Source: a virus. Taken from it: 41,633 bases of DNA. Positions within the stretch are counted from its first letter, which is position 1. Every line of letters begins with the position of its first letter. Positions 32,755 to 39,178 of the stretch are shown here, piece after piece. The stretch is taken from positions 1 through 41,633 of IMG/VR virus record IMGVR_UViG_3300009285_003210; one strand, written 5' to 3'. The notes beneath the pieces are model-generated. The model saw only the letters and a list, made by a program, of their open reading frames with translations. It was not told where the DNA came from and searched no databases. Both the position numbers and the translations under genes were made by a program.

Positions 32755-33042
32755 ATGGCGAAGTTTCGAAAGAAGCCCGTTGTGATCGAAGCAATCACGT
32801 TCAACGAGTTGGTTGAATATGGCATCACATCTGGCGCAGTCACGCACAAGGGGATGCCGTGGTCGTTTGACTACGCGGGGCACCCCATCACGCACGAAAA
32901 CGATGACTGTTACCTGATCCCGACGCTGGAAGGGACGATGAAGCTGCTGCGCGGCGACATGTTGATCACGGGCGTGGCAGGCGAAATCTACCCATGCAGG
33001 CCGGACATCTTCGAGGCAACGTACGAGTCGGTCGCCGAATGA
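32755..33042 (+). CDS. Conserved phage hypothetical protein (PGDYG-like wording)
   Basis: 95 residues with well-spaced ribosome-binding site (TGGAGG). It starts MAKFRKKPVVIEAITF and has YLIPTLEGTMKLLRGDMLIT and GEIYPCRPDIFEATYE. This is the pattern of a very widespread small phage and prophage protein ('...v.iPTleG.m.a..GDwii.GvkGE.YpckpdiF..tYe'). Its function is not established. High confidence that it is a real gene; none for a role. Confidence 0.75.
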   Translation: MAKFRKKPVVIEAITFNELVEYGITSGAVTHKGMPWSFDYAGHPITHENDDCYLIPTLEGTMKLLRGDMLITGVAGEIYPCRPDIFEATYESVAE

Positions 33043-33116
33043 ACCCGCTCGTGCTGTGGCACCTGTCGATGGCGGCGCGGGCGAAACGGCTGGCCAAAGA
33101 AGCGGCGGAGATGTGA
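33039..33116 (+). CDS. Possible 25-residue peptide
   Basis: ATG at 33039 overlaps the preceding stop (ATGA) and the frame reads MNPLVLWHLSMAARAKRLAK, ending with TGA 33114-33116. It would be a short amphipathic basic helix. Coupling by overlap is the only support. Confidence 0.3.
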   Translation: MNPLVLWHLSMAARAKRLAKEAAEM

Positions 33117-33119
33117 ACC

Positions 33120-33131
33120 TAATCAGGGATG
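33120..33131 (+). promoter_or_regulatory. CsrA-like core site in the leader of the CsrA-like gene
   Basis: TAATCAGGGATG contains CAGGGATG, the core of the known CsrA consensus (RUACARGGAUGU), with a second GGA in GATTGGAGGGAG, the Shine-Dalgarno of the gene at 33148. Two GGA sites spaced about ten bases apart upstream of a csrA gene are the usual layout for autoregulation. Confidence 0.4.
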
Positions 33132-33147
33132 ATTGGAGGGAGCCTAG

Positions 33148-33327
33148 ATGCTGGTAATAAATCGCAAGACGGAAGAATCGATTATCATCGATGTGCAGGG
33201 AACGCCCATCTACGTGTATATTCTTCGTACGTCGCGCGGGCTTGCTAGCGTTGGGATCGAAGCGCCGAAGGAGTTTCACGTCTTACGAAGTGAACTTCCT
33301 AGGCACTTGCGGAGCGGAAGCTGCTAG
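33148..33327 (+). CDS. csrA: CsrA-like carbon storage / translational regulator
   Basis: 59 residues: MLVINRKTEESIIIDV... then GIEAPKEFHVLRSELPRH. It matches CsrA/RsmA in length and in its two best-conserved regions: the N-terminal 'MLvLtRkvgEsi.I' and the C-terminal 'vGIeAPkev.VhReEi'. The RNA-contact residues L2/I4/R6 and the arginine equal to E. coli R44 (here R47) are kept. CsrA dimers bind GGA motifs near ribosome-binding sites and change translation. The leader itself has GGA sites. It is the last plus-strand gene and its end overlaps the end of the convergent TSCPD gene by 45 bases. GGAGG lies at proper distance before the ATG. Confidence 0.85.
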   Translation: MLVINRKTEESIIIDVQGTPIYVYILRTSRGLASVGIEAPKEFHVLRSELPRHLRSGSC

Positions 33328-33675
33328 TTCTTTCTCAAGCACCTGTGCTACGAGATCAAGAAGGCTGCTGCACTTGGCGATTCCAAGACCCTTTACCGGG
33401 CCTGCGGGAGGGAAGGACTGCCCCTTAAACTTGTCAATAATAACTTGGACGGGGACGCCATATTGGAGCGCGATGCTTGTCTGGGTTGCCCAGCCGTCCA
33501 GCATACCCTGAAGCGTCGTTCCTTGCTTGCCGATCCCTACGAATATTTCCGCGATTTCGTGTCCGCCTTCGTAGAAATTCACGCGCACGTATAGATCAAT
33601 ATCGCCCTGTTCTGAGTAGACGACAAGATGATGTATGCGCCCGCCACGGGTATCGGGGAGCTTATTCCTTACCAT
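33283..33675 (-). CDS. Stand-alone TSCPD-domain protein (class II ribonucleotide reductase-related)
   Basis: 130 residues. It follows the C-terminal region of NrdJ-type ribonucleotide reductases: KLPDTR at the start, YVRVNFYEGGHEIAEIFVGI, GKQGTTLQGMLDGWATQTS, IALQYGVPVQVIIDKFKGQ and PAGPVKGLGIAKCSSLLD. In NrdJ this region lies C-terminal to the catalytic barrel and is often followed by a redox Cys pair, which is missing here. No reductase catalytic domain is in the window. It might modulate the host or phage reductase or act in nucleotide binding. It is the last gene of the minus operon, overlapping the upstream GNAT gene by 14 bases. Confidence 0.75.
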   Translation of the reverse strand: MVRNKLPDTRGGRIHHLVVYSEQGDIDLYVRVNFYEGGHEIAEIFVGIGKQGTTLQGMLDGWATQTSIALQYGVPVQVIIDKFKGQSFPPAGPVKGLGIAKCSSLLDLVAQVLEKELAASAPQVPRKFTS

Positions 33676-33961
33676 CTTTCTTTATCCATTTCTCGAATTT
33701 GAGTAAACCCCCTTCAAATTGTAGTTTCTTCCATAAATGAATACTGGCAGTATTATCCACTCTTACCGTAGCCCAGACGCGCGGGATTCCCAAAGACTTA
33801 GCGGCTTCTTCTAGAGCGCGAATAAGGGCAGTAGCTATTCCTTTTTGTCGCCAATCAGGATCAACAACTACATCTACTATTTCGTGATCATGCAGATGCA
33901 GGGTTGCCCGCCCTATTTCTTTCCCGCCTAGAATATGTACTATCTTAATTTCTTCATTCAT
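33662..33961 (-). CDS. GNAT family N-acetyltransferase (RimI-like)
   Basis: 99 residues from the ATG at 33961, chosen because GGAGAGAAAG precedes it; an ATG seven codons earlier exists. The acetyl-CoA site is clear: VDVVVDPDWRQKGIATALIRAL (the R/Q-x-x-G-x-A loop is RQKGIA), followed by a helix, the VWATVRVDNTASIHLWKKL segment typical of RimI proteins and the F-E-Kxxx end. It should acetylate an amine on a protein or small molecule. Overlap with both neighbours shows operon membership. Confidence 0.8.
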   Translation of the reverse strand: MNEEIKIVHILGGKEIGRATLHLHDHEIVDVVVDPDWRQKGIATALIRALEEAAKSLGIPRVWATVRVDNTASIHLWKKLQFEGGLLKFEKWIKKDGKE

Positions 33962-34379
33962 CTTTCTCTCCATATAGTGCAAGGCAGATTGCGTCTGCCG
34001 TATTATCGTCTACCTCTACGCCGCATCGCTCTTTGACATATGTGATGGCCATTTCCTTCGCCACTTTCGTCGTATATTTCCCTTTCCCAAAGAGCTTGCT
34101 GCGCCAAGTAGCGATGGAGACCCAGTGTGTTTCGTAGCTCTTCTGGGTTGCCACGACGTCTATGATCGTTGCGATGCGCTGCATCTGCATGCCCGTGTAT
34201 GGGTTATAACGTGACCACGGGCGCTCAAGATATAGGTGAGCGCCTTCAGGCAGGGCATGATTGATGTTGAAGAGGAATTCGCCAAGGTCTTCTTCGACGG
34301 GGATGCGCGGGTAGTTCCAACCACCGCAGTTCCACCCGAAATGAACATACTTAGTAGAATAGTCGCAGCCTACGATCAT
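33954..34379 (-). CDS. RuvC-like Holliday junction resolvase (RNase H fold)
   Basis: 141 residues. Acidic residues in RuvC order: D6 in MIVGCDYSTK, E52 in LYLERPWSRY, and D124/D125 plus D129 in VDDNTADAICLALYG. A basic stretch (KLFGKGKYTTKVAKE) lies between, as in RuvC. It should cut branched DNA formed during phage recombination and packaging. It overlaps the Zn-protein start by four bases. RecA and a Cas4-like nuclease lie in the same operon, a full recombination set. Confidence 0.8.
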   Translation of the reverse strand: MIVGCDYSTKYVHFGWNCGGWNYPRIPVEEDLGEFLFNINHALPEGAHLYLERPWSRYNPYTGMQMQRIATIIDVVATQKSYETHWVSIATWRSKLFGKGKYTTKVAKEMAITYVKERCGVEVDDNTADAICLALYGEKDE

Positions 34380-34642
34380 GCCAATTCTTCCCTTTTACGT
34401 CTTCGGTATTCTTTGTGATATTCTCTCCGATCTCGAGACTTACGCTTAGTCTGTTCCCACTTGCGCTTCTTGGCGCGAATCTTTTCTTCCTTCAAGTTTT
34501 CGCACGGAATACAGTGGCGATAATTACTGGCCGGGTCTGTATAAAATTCATCCGAACCGCATTTAGGGCAGACATATGATCTTCCGTTGTTTCGATTCGG
34601 CGTTTGATTGGCGTAAATCATGGGCATAACACGTTTGACCAC
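34376..34642 (-). CDS. Small zinc-ribbon, basic-tail protein
   Basis: 88 residues from a GTG start (ATG at 34627 is an alternative). CPKC and CIPC pairs (about residues 25-28 and 47-50) form a zinc ribbon, followed by a long Lys/Arg-rich helix (KKRKWEQTKRKSRDRREYHK). This layout is common for phage recombination-endonuclease-like and DNA-binding small proteins, but no HNH residues are visible. Its stop overlaps the resolvase ATG. Probably nucleic-acid binding. Confidence 0.6.
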   Translation of the reverse strand: MVKRVMPMIYANQTPNRNNGRSYVCPKCGSDEFYTDPASNYRHCIPCENLKEEKIRAKKRKWEQTKRKSRDRREYHKEYRRRKREELA

Positions 34643-34682
34643 GAAATAGGACCTTTCTATTCGCCTTCATAGCGACAATCTC

Positions 34683-35291
34683 CTATGTAGCCCTCCGTGG
34701 CATCGTACTGCTTTCGATCCCCTGTAGTGTAATCAGGCGGCTGGCGGTCTCCCATGCGCGCTGGTAGCTGGCGCACATACCCTTTGCCGTCTCATGGATC
34801 ATATCGGCTTCGATATACATGCGCCGGGCTTGTCGCATCGTTTCACTATCGGCAAGCACCTGCGCTTCCTTTGACTTCTCGCTCCCATCTAGCGAAGCGG
34901 TGCGCACAGCCATGCCCGCCTCGTAGGCATTCTTCAGCGCGTTGCGCCTGCCCGAGATCAAGCCAATCTGCGCTTCCAGAAATGAGACATAGCCGCCGAA
35001 TCGTTGGAGCAGTTCATAGAGATTGCTCGTGTCGTTCAATAAATCATGGCCGGGGACGGGGATGCCTACCTGGCGAATCCAATCATCCTGTGTCTTAAAG
35101 CATGACCACCACCCCCACCCGCGTTTATTGATGATGACACTGATAGGCAGCACGGCATCCTGCGCGCCGTCTTTGGTCAGCGTGCGCACTTCTTCCCACA
35201 GGTCATCTTGAGAATCCACATCCCAGATCTGGCCTAGTTCATCGTGGATTTGGATTTTGGTAGGAGGCGGAGCAGGCTTAGCTTTAGGCAT
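34683..35291 (-). CDS. Hypothetical 202-residue protein
   Basis: A Pro-rich start (MPKAKPAPPPTKI), a mixed domain with GLKTQ-like and WGWWSCFKTQDDWIRQVG wording, then long helices (NLYELLQRFGGYVSFLEAQI; MRQARRMYIEADMIHETAKG). The helical half could oligomerise. Placed between a zinc-ribbon protein and a small Cys-pair protein in the recombination operon; a role as recombination mediator or annealing factor is possible but has no direct support. Confidence 0.55.
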   Translation of the reverse strand: MPKAKPAPPPTKIQIHDELGQIWDVDSQDDLWEEVRTLTKDGAQDAVLPISVIINKRGWGWWSCFKTQDDWIRQVGIPVPGHDLLNDTSNLYELLQRFGGYVSFLEAQIGLISGRRNALKNAYEAGMAVRTASLDGSEKSKEAQVLADSETMRQARRMYIEADMIHETAKGMCASYQRAWETASRLITLQGIESSTMPRRAT

Positions 35292-35523
35292 CTTTCCCCT
35301 CAGTTAATGGGCCAATCGTTCCCATTGGGTATGGGCGTAATTCATTCCTGCGCTTACATTCTGGTTCTGTTTGGCCGCACACGCCGCAACGCCATCCTCG
35401 AATAAGATAATTCTTCACTTCTTCTTCTGTAAGATATTTTGAATATGGCCCGGTGGCCAGTTCTTCTCCGCTGCGAAACACATGTTTTGCATAGAGCCTA
35501 TTTGCGGGTTCTATTTCTAACAT
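35284..35523 (-). CDS. Hypothetical small Cys-rich protein
   Basis: 79 residues: a short N-terminal region, LTEEEVKNYLIRGWRCGVCG, and ECKRRNELRPYPMG. CGVC plus a later Cys could bind metal. The ATG shares a base with the stop of the Cas4-like gene upstream, and the end overlaps the next gene by eight bases. No family recognised. Confidence 0.5.
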   Translation of the reverse strand: MLEIEPANRLYAKHVFRSGEELATGPYSKYLTEEEVKNYLIRGWRCGVCGQTEPECKRRNELRPYPMGTIGPLTEGKDA

Positions 35524-36281
35524 TATTCTTCCCCGAATTCAAACCCACCGCACATGTGGAAAAAGGAGCATTGTTTATCGTTTAGCATAGGCGTTCTCCA
35601 CGGCAACTGTCGCGATTCTACAAGTTGAACGATGTTCAGCAACCGCGTTTCGATGCTGCGCCACAGGTCACCATCAAATTTCTTGATGTAAGACTTTGGC
35701 ATTTGGTCATTCTTATTCTCATACACGATCTGCGCCTGTAGCACGCCTTTTGCGAACATGTATGGGTGTACCTGGATTACGTGCTCGGGCTTAGGGGCGC
35801 GCAGTTTGTCCCACTCGTCTGTATTCATGGTCTTAAACTCAAACACCGCAATTTCATTCGTGGTGGGGTTGCGGATAAGATCATCCATCTCGCCGCGAAT
35901 GTGCAGATGAGGGATTTCTATGTAGCGTTCAGCACTGGCCAATTTTCGTTCCTTCGGGCTGCCGCCCCAATGTTGAAACAGGCTCAGCCCGGCCTCATGC
36001 AGATACCGCTTCCAGTCTTCATCGCGGCTTGTGCCGTTATCAAAGATGCGCTGTAGCCGAGCCCTGACGGTAGATTTGCCCGTTTGCCCCATGTACTGGA
36101 ACGCGAGCAGTGCATCACATGGATTACCGAGCGCGCTCGGGTGAAACCAGCCGGGGTCGTAGCGCAGTTCTTTACTGCTCTCTAGGTGATCATCTACATG
36201 TGCTAGGAGCCATCCGCCTGTGCGCTGTGCGACGACACGGCTAAGTGGCGAATCTTTAGGAATTGTCTGTTTCTTTGCCAT
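35523..36281 (-). CDS. Cas4/RecB-like PD-(D/E)XK nuclease
   Basis: 252 residues. The nuclease core is clear: FHPSALGNPCDALLAF near residue 46, IRGEMDDLI with the catalytic Asp (about 133-134), VFEFKTM with E148 and K150, and QVHPYMFA (motif IV). A Cas4-type C-terminal Cys region is present (QCSFFHMC), but only three cysteines are seen (C55, C238, C244), whereas a 4Fe-4S cluster needs four. It should process DNA ends during recombination. Cas4-like genes are common in phages and do not imply a CRISPR system; none is present. Start overlaps the upstream zinc-ribbon gene by 26 bases. Confidence 0.75.
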   Translation of the reverse strand: MAKKQTIPKDSPLSRVVAQRTGGWLLAHVDDHLESSKELRYDPGWFHPSALGNPCDALLAFQYMGQTGKSTVRARLQRIFDNGTSRDEDWKRYLHEAGLSLFQHWGGSPKERKLASAERYIEIPHLHIRGEMDDLIRNPTTNEIAVFEFKTMNTDEWDKLRAPKPEHVIQVHPYMFAKGVLQAQIVYENKNDQMPKSYIKKFDGDLWRSIETRLLNIVQLVESRQLPWRTPMLNDKQCSFFHMCGGFEFGEE

Positions 36282-36462
36282 GTCCCGTTTCTTCAGAGCC
36301 TTTACCCTGCCTTATGCCAACGAGGGGTTCTGGTGTCTTGAATGCGCCTTTGGGGAATACAGGGTGTTGAGCCTTATTACACCCGCGACAGCGTTTTGGG
36401 CCTAATCGTAAGATAGAATTGACTAATGTCGTTTTGCAGCCGCAGCGGCATTTACATTTCAT
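36256..36462 (-). CDS. Small Cys-rich zinc-binding-like protein
   Basis: 68 residues starting MKCKCRCGCKTTLV with KRCRGCN about 15 residues later, a dense set of cysteines suited to one zinc site. The rest (HPVFPKGAFKTPEPLVG..., KGSEETGHGKE) looks disordered. It overlaps neighbours on both sides (4 and 26 bases). Function unknown; small zinc-binding proteins of this kind often bind nucleic acid. Confidence 0.5.
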   Translation of the reverse strand: MKCKCRCGCKTTLVNSILRLGPKRCRGCNKAQHPVFPKGAFKTPEPLVGIRQGKGSEETGHGKETDNS

Positions 36463-36710
36463 TCTTCTTTGCCAAGTGCCTTACCAATCGCGCTAAGTTT
36501 CCCCGCCATATCTATCCCTTGACTGACCCGAATTGTCAGCCCGGCAAGGTCTTCGACGTCCAGTTCGGCGGCCTGTTCTACGGTAAGGTTTGTTCTATCA
36601 ACGATGAAGAGCAGCGTTGCTTCCAGATCGCCATTGGTGGCACGCTGCAAGAGGATTGCCTGTTTGAGCGTGAACGGCTTGGTGCTGATCTCGATATCTT
36701 CAACGTTCAT
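36459..36710 (-). CDS. Hypothetical 83-residue protein
   Basis: A beta start (NVEDIEISTKPFTLKQAI), helix (QRATNGDLEATLLFIVDRT), and VEQAAELDVEDLAGLTIRVS. It vaguely resembles small tail-assembly-type chaperone folds, with an N-terminal strand and an acidic helical rest, but it lies in the recombination operon. Overlaps the Vsr-like gene by 11 bases. Not assigned. Confidence 0.5.
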   Translation of the reverse strand: MNVEDIEISTKPFTLKQAILLQRATNGDLEATLLFIVDRTNLTVEQAAELDVEDLAGLTIRVSQGIDMAGKLSAIGKALGKEE

Positions 36711-37047
36711 TGAATGCCTTCCTCCGTTCTGCCGCTGACCCAGCTACCGCTTCAAGAAATGAGATAACAGATGCTTCGATATCTGAGCGTACCAGTTCGG
36801 CCGGAATGTGCATGATTGGGAGGAAGTATTCATTCAGCAGCCTTGCATCCCGCGCCGCATCCTTCTTCGGGCTATGGCTTGGCCCATCTATCTCCAACCC
36901 GGCATGAAACTCGCCCAGATAGATGTCAATGCTAAATGGGTGGAATGCCACTTCGCTTTCATAGCTAATCTGCATCTGGTCTAAGATGCGTTCGACGCGA
37001 CGATGAGGGGCGCTTCTTGTCGTCTCGTCTTGGCTATGAATCGCCAT
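36700..37047 (-). CDS. Vsr/DUF559-like endonuclease
   Basis: 115 residues. A PD-(D/E)XK core of the Vsr/DUF559 type: RVERILDQMQISYESEVAF, then SIDIYLGEFHAGLEIDGPSH with D41, E52, D54 and H58, and a DAARDARLLNEYFLPIMHI strand. Such proteins nick or cut double-stranded DNA; in phages they are recombination nucleases or homing enzymes without a separate DNA-binding domain. It overlaps recA by 14 bases, which favours a stable role in the operon over a recent mobile insertion. Confidence 0.7.
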   Translation of the reverse strand: MAIHSQDETTRSAPHRRVERILDQMQISYESEVAFHPFSIDIYLGEFHAGLEIDGPSHSPKKDAARDARLLNEYFLPIMHIPAELVRSDIEASVISFLEAVAGSAAERRKAFNER

Positions 37048-37987
37048 TTGTCAGTTCATTCTTCAGGCGCTCAAACTCTTCTGGATTTTCGATAAGATGC
37101 TGGCGCATGGCTGCCTTCCCGAGTTTCTTCACCTCGCCATATACATAATACGGCAGCCGCGCAATGATGATTTTGCGCTCCAGCGCCTCATCAATGAAGG
37201 ATTGCACCATGTCGATCTGGCCCTTGAAGTGGAAGGGGATCTGAACGCTGGCACTCTGAATCCCTCCAACCTTATTCTTTTTCGCAATAATCTCCATGAT
37301 GAACCCGACGCGCTCTTCCTTCTCCTTCAGCCAGCCCTCGCGCCGGGTTCGTAGCGTCACGTGATTACTATGGCGCATAGCCCAGCCGCCGGGGTAGTTC
37401 TCTTCATACCCGCCGATGTTGGCGCGCATCTGGTTCAGAAGAATAAAGACGATATCGTCCATCTGGGGTGTAACCGCTGCGAAGAAGTGCGCGATCAGCT
37501 TGGCATGGGTGCCGACGAAGTGCTGTTCGCTTCCCTTTTCCGGTTCGACCATCGCGCGCGGCATCATAGCGGCAATACTATCAATCCCGACAAGGCCGAG
37601 TTCGGGTTCGGCGTTGATGACGGCGAGGATCACATCAATACCTTCTTCGCCATACATCGGCTGCGCCACCATGAGCTCATCTACATCTACGCCGCTGGCG
37701 GCCCACCATCGCGCGTCATACCCGCGCTCGTGGTCCAGGATCAGACACTTTGGCCTGTGTTCACTCCGCTGTTGACTGGCGACGGCGTATTGGAGCAGCA
37801 CGGTCTTGCCGGTGCTTTCTGGCCCTACGATCTGTGTATAACGCCCGGCAGGCCAGCCGCCCCCTAACAGTTCATCAAACCCAGGAATATCGGAAGGCAG
37901 CCGCCTGATGACAAGCCTTGGATCATTCCCCTTCATGATCAGGCCTTCGGCCAGAAGGCCATCAATCGTTGTCGGAATCTTTGTCAT
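37034..37987 (-). CDS. recA: RecA-family recombinase
   Basis: 317 residues, slightly shorter than bacterial RecA. Walker A GPESTGKT at 55-62; Walker B region LGLVGIDSIAAM at about 130-141; the L1/L2-like parts PRAMVEPEKGSEQ and NQMRANIGGYEENYPGG; and GWAMRHSNHVTLRTRR, matching 'ggkALkfy.s.Rl..rr'. It should form filaments on single-stranded DNA and catalyse strand exchange in phage replication and repair. The upstream gene ends 12 bases before, the downstream one overlaps, so it is within the operon. Confidence 0.85.
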   Translation of the reverse strand: MTKIPTTIDGLLAEGLIMKGNDPRLVIRRLPSDIPGFDELLGGGWPAGRYTQIVGPESTGKTVLLQYAVASQQRSEHRPKCLILDHERGYDARWWAASGVDVDELMVAQPMYGEEGIDVILAVINAEPELGLVGIDSIAAMMPRAMVEPEKGSEQHFVGTHAKLIAHFFAAVTPQMDDIVFILLNQMRANIGGYEENYPGGWAMRHSNHVTLRTRREGWLKEKEERVGFIMEIIAKKNKVGGIQSASVQIPFHFKGQIDMVQSFIDEALERKIIIARLPYYVYGEVKKLGKAAMRQHLIENPEEFERLKNELTNGDS

Positions 37988-37999
37988 GTCTTGATCTGC

Positions 38000-38191
38000 C
38001 TAGTTCGTCTGTCTTTTGCTCCATCCGTGCAGCCGCAACATAGTCGCATCATCCTGTTCAACCCTCGTGAACGTTCTTACTTCATCTCCCCAAACTGTTA
38101 TCTCTGTTCCAATCTCTATCACTTCAATGTCTTCATAGCCATCATAATGTTCAAAGAGCCGGTTGCATTCATCGCATCTACTAATCTTCAC
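38000..38191 (-). CDS. Small hypothetical protein with a Cys pair
   Basis: 63 residues from GTG 38191, preceded by AGAGG. It begins MKISRCDECNRLFEHYDGYE; CDEC could bind metal with another subunit. The remainder is a beta-rich small domain (VIEIGTEITVWGDEVRTF). The start overlaps the preceding stop by four bases. No family recognised. Confidence 0.45.
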   Translation of the reverse strand: MKISRCDECNRLFEHYDGYEDIEVIEIGTEITVWGDEVRTFTRVEQDDATMLRLHGWSKRQTN

Positions 38192-38508
38192 AGTGCCTCT
38201 ACGATAATTCCTAAGTCATGTGGATACGAATTAAACGCTTCTGCCGCCCGGTGTACGGCTGCATAGGCTTCCGGGACCGTCAGCGCGGCGCGCAGGGAGT
38301 CGCTGGCAAGGCTTAACCGCCACACTGCGGCATGGGTGCCCCCGCTGCCCCTAACCCAGCCTACGGGGCCGTGAGGGTCTTTAGCGCCCAGTTCCATTCG
38401 CATGCGTGTCTGGAATGGCCTGTACCACGCGGCATTCGGGTCATACTCGCCCGCGAATTCAATGCAGAGCGTATCGTTGTGTTCAAACCAGATGTTGAGT
38501 TTCTTCAT
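38188..38508 (-). CDS. Hypothetical 106-residue protein
   Basis: Starts MKKLNIWFEHNDTLCIEFAG at the ATG at 38508, chosen because AGAGGATT lies just before it; the same frame is open upstream to 38757, but that part looks like a separate, broken element. Contains YRPFQTRMRMELGAKDPHG and a helical end (VPEAYAAVHRAAEAFNSYP). Acidic-aromatic start and beta wording suggest a small single domain. Function unknown. It overlaps the next gene by four bases. Confidence 0.55.
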   Translation of the reverse strand: MKKLNIWFEHNDTLCIEFAGEYDPNAAWYRPFQTRMRMELGAKDPHGPVGWVRGSGGTHAAVWRLSLASDSLRAALTVPEAYAAVHRAAEAFNSYPHDLGIIVEAL

Positions 38509-38757
38509 TCTAAATCCTCTATGTTCCTTTCCTGTTGGCGGTCTGCCATGAATCTTCCTAAAATCATGACAGATTTCGCATACCATCGCGACTTCTACTT
38601 TCTTGTGATGAAGATAATATGATTCATCTGCGCGGATCTGTGTATTTCGTTGTCGGAACTTAGTCTCTGCAGAAACTATCTTATCGCCCCTATAGGAATT
38701 TGAATCCCCTTCGTCTGCAAAGACTCTTATATGGCGCGTACTAAGTCTTCGCGGCAT
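38509..38757 (-). pseudogene. Likely remnant of an HNH-type homing endonuclease
   Basis: An 83-codon open stretch joined in frame, without a stop, to the next gene. It carries DKIVSAETKFRQRN, nearly the same as GKIVSIETRLRQR in the neighbouring HNH gene; the DNA match spans about 33 bases. The first HNH half is absent, while CEICHDFRKIHGR could be the leftover of a zinc centre. The best reading is a decayed copy or fragment of a homing endonuclease. An alternative is a real N-terminal extension of the following gene. Confidence 0.4.
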
Positions 38758-38918
38758 AACGATATCTCCTCATGGTGCCCTGACCATTCTTAATACGCAG
38801 ATTATATCCCCATCGGCCCTTGCGTGCGATATTGGCTCTACGCCTTCGTTCTTCTTCACCTATAGAGGCCCACCAAGCTCGTTGCCGGAGCCTAGTCTCT
38901 ATAGAAACTATCTTACCG
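38654..38918. repeat. Pair of about 33-bp direct repeats with a quasi-palindromic core
   Basis: Copies at about 38654-38686 and 38886-38918 share CGGA-C-TAGTCTCT-AGAAACTATCTTA with few differences. The cores TAGTCTCTGCAGAAACTA and TAGTCTCTATAGAAACTA pair with their own reverse complement at 16 of 18 positions, and the central two bases change from GC to AT without breaking the symmetry. Both encode K-I-V-S-x-E-T on the minus strand. Confidence 0.55.
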
Positions 38919-39178
38919 GCATGGTGGTGATTGGCATGTTCGCCACGAGTCATAATCTTCAAGTTTCTAAGCCGATTGTCATGCTTATTGTGGTTGAGAT
39001 GATGAACTGTCTCGGATTTTAGAAGTACGCGGCCAAGGTGTTCCGCCATAATGAGTCTATGTTTGTTCACGTGCTTTAGGCCAGGAAACAAGGGATGATT
39101 ATAGAGCATCATTCTAATATACCCGAAGGTATTGTCCTCGTATTCACCGCCCTTGTAAGCCGCGTACTTATCTACCAT
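38741..39178 (-). CDS. HNH homing endonuclease
   Basis: 145 residues. HNH core: KHRLIMAEHLGRVLLKSETV, then VHHLNHNKHDNRLRNLKIM and EHANHHH, the classical HNH_3 pattern with the paired His, the Asn and the last His. After it, a basic tail. It lies between the hypermodification-type gene and a truncated relative and is AT-richer than the flanks, so it is likely a mobile gene. It overlaps the upstream gene by 11 bases and the fragment downstream by 17. Confidence 0.8.
   Translation of the reverse strand: MVDKYAAYKGGEYEDNTFGYIRMMLYNHPLFPGLKHVNKHRLIMAEHLGRVLLKSETVHHLNHNKHDNRLRNLKIMTRGEHANHHHAGKIVSIETRLRQRAWWASIGEEERRRRANIARKGRWGYNLRIKNGQGTMRRYRYAAKT

Noticed and set aside
33283-33675. A complete ribonucleotide reductase
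   Set aside because: Only the TSCPD-type region is present; no catalytic barrel or radical-site motifs occur in the window.
34636-34671. A 35-codon frame with a good AGGAGA site upstream of the zinc-ribbon gene on the minus strand
   Set aside because: It runs out of phase through the zinc-ribbon coding region and its product has no features; the site may serve as a weak leader only.
35523-36281. A CRISPR-Cas adaptation locus suggested by the Cas4-like protein
   Set aside because: No cas1, cas2 or repeat-spacer array is present; Cas4-like nucleases are common in phage recombination operons.
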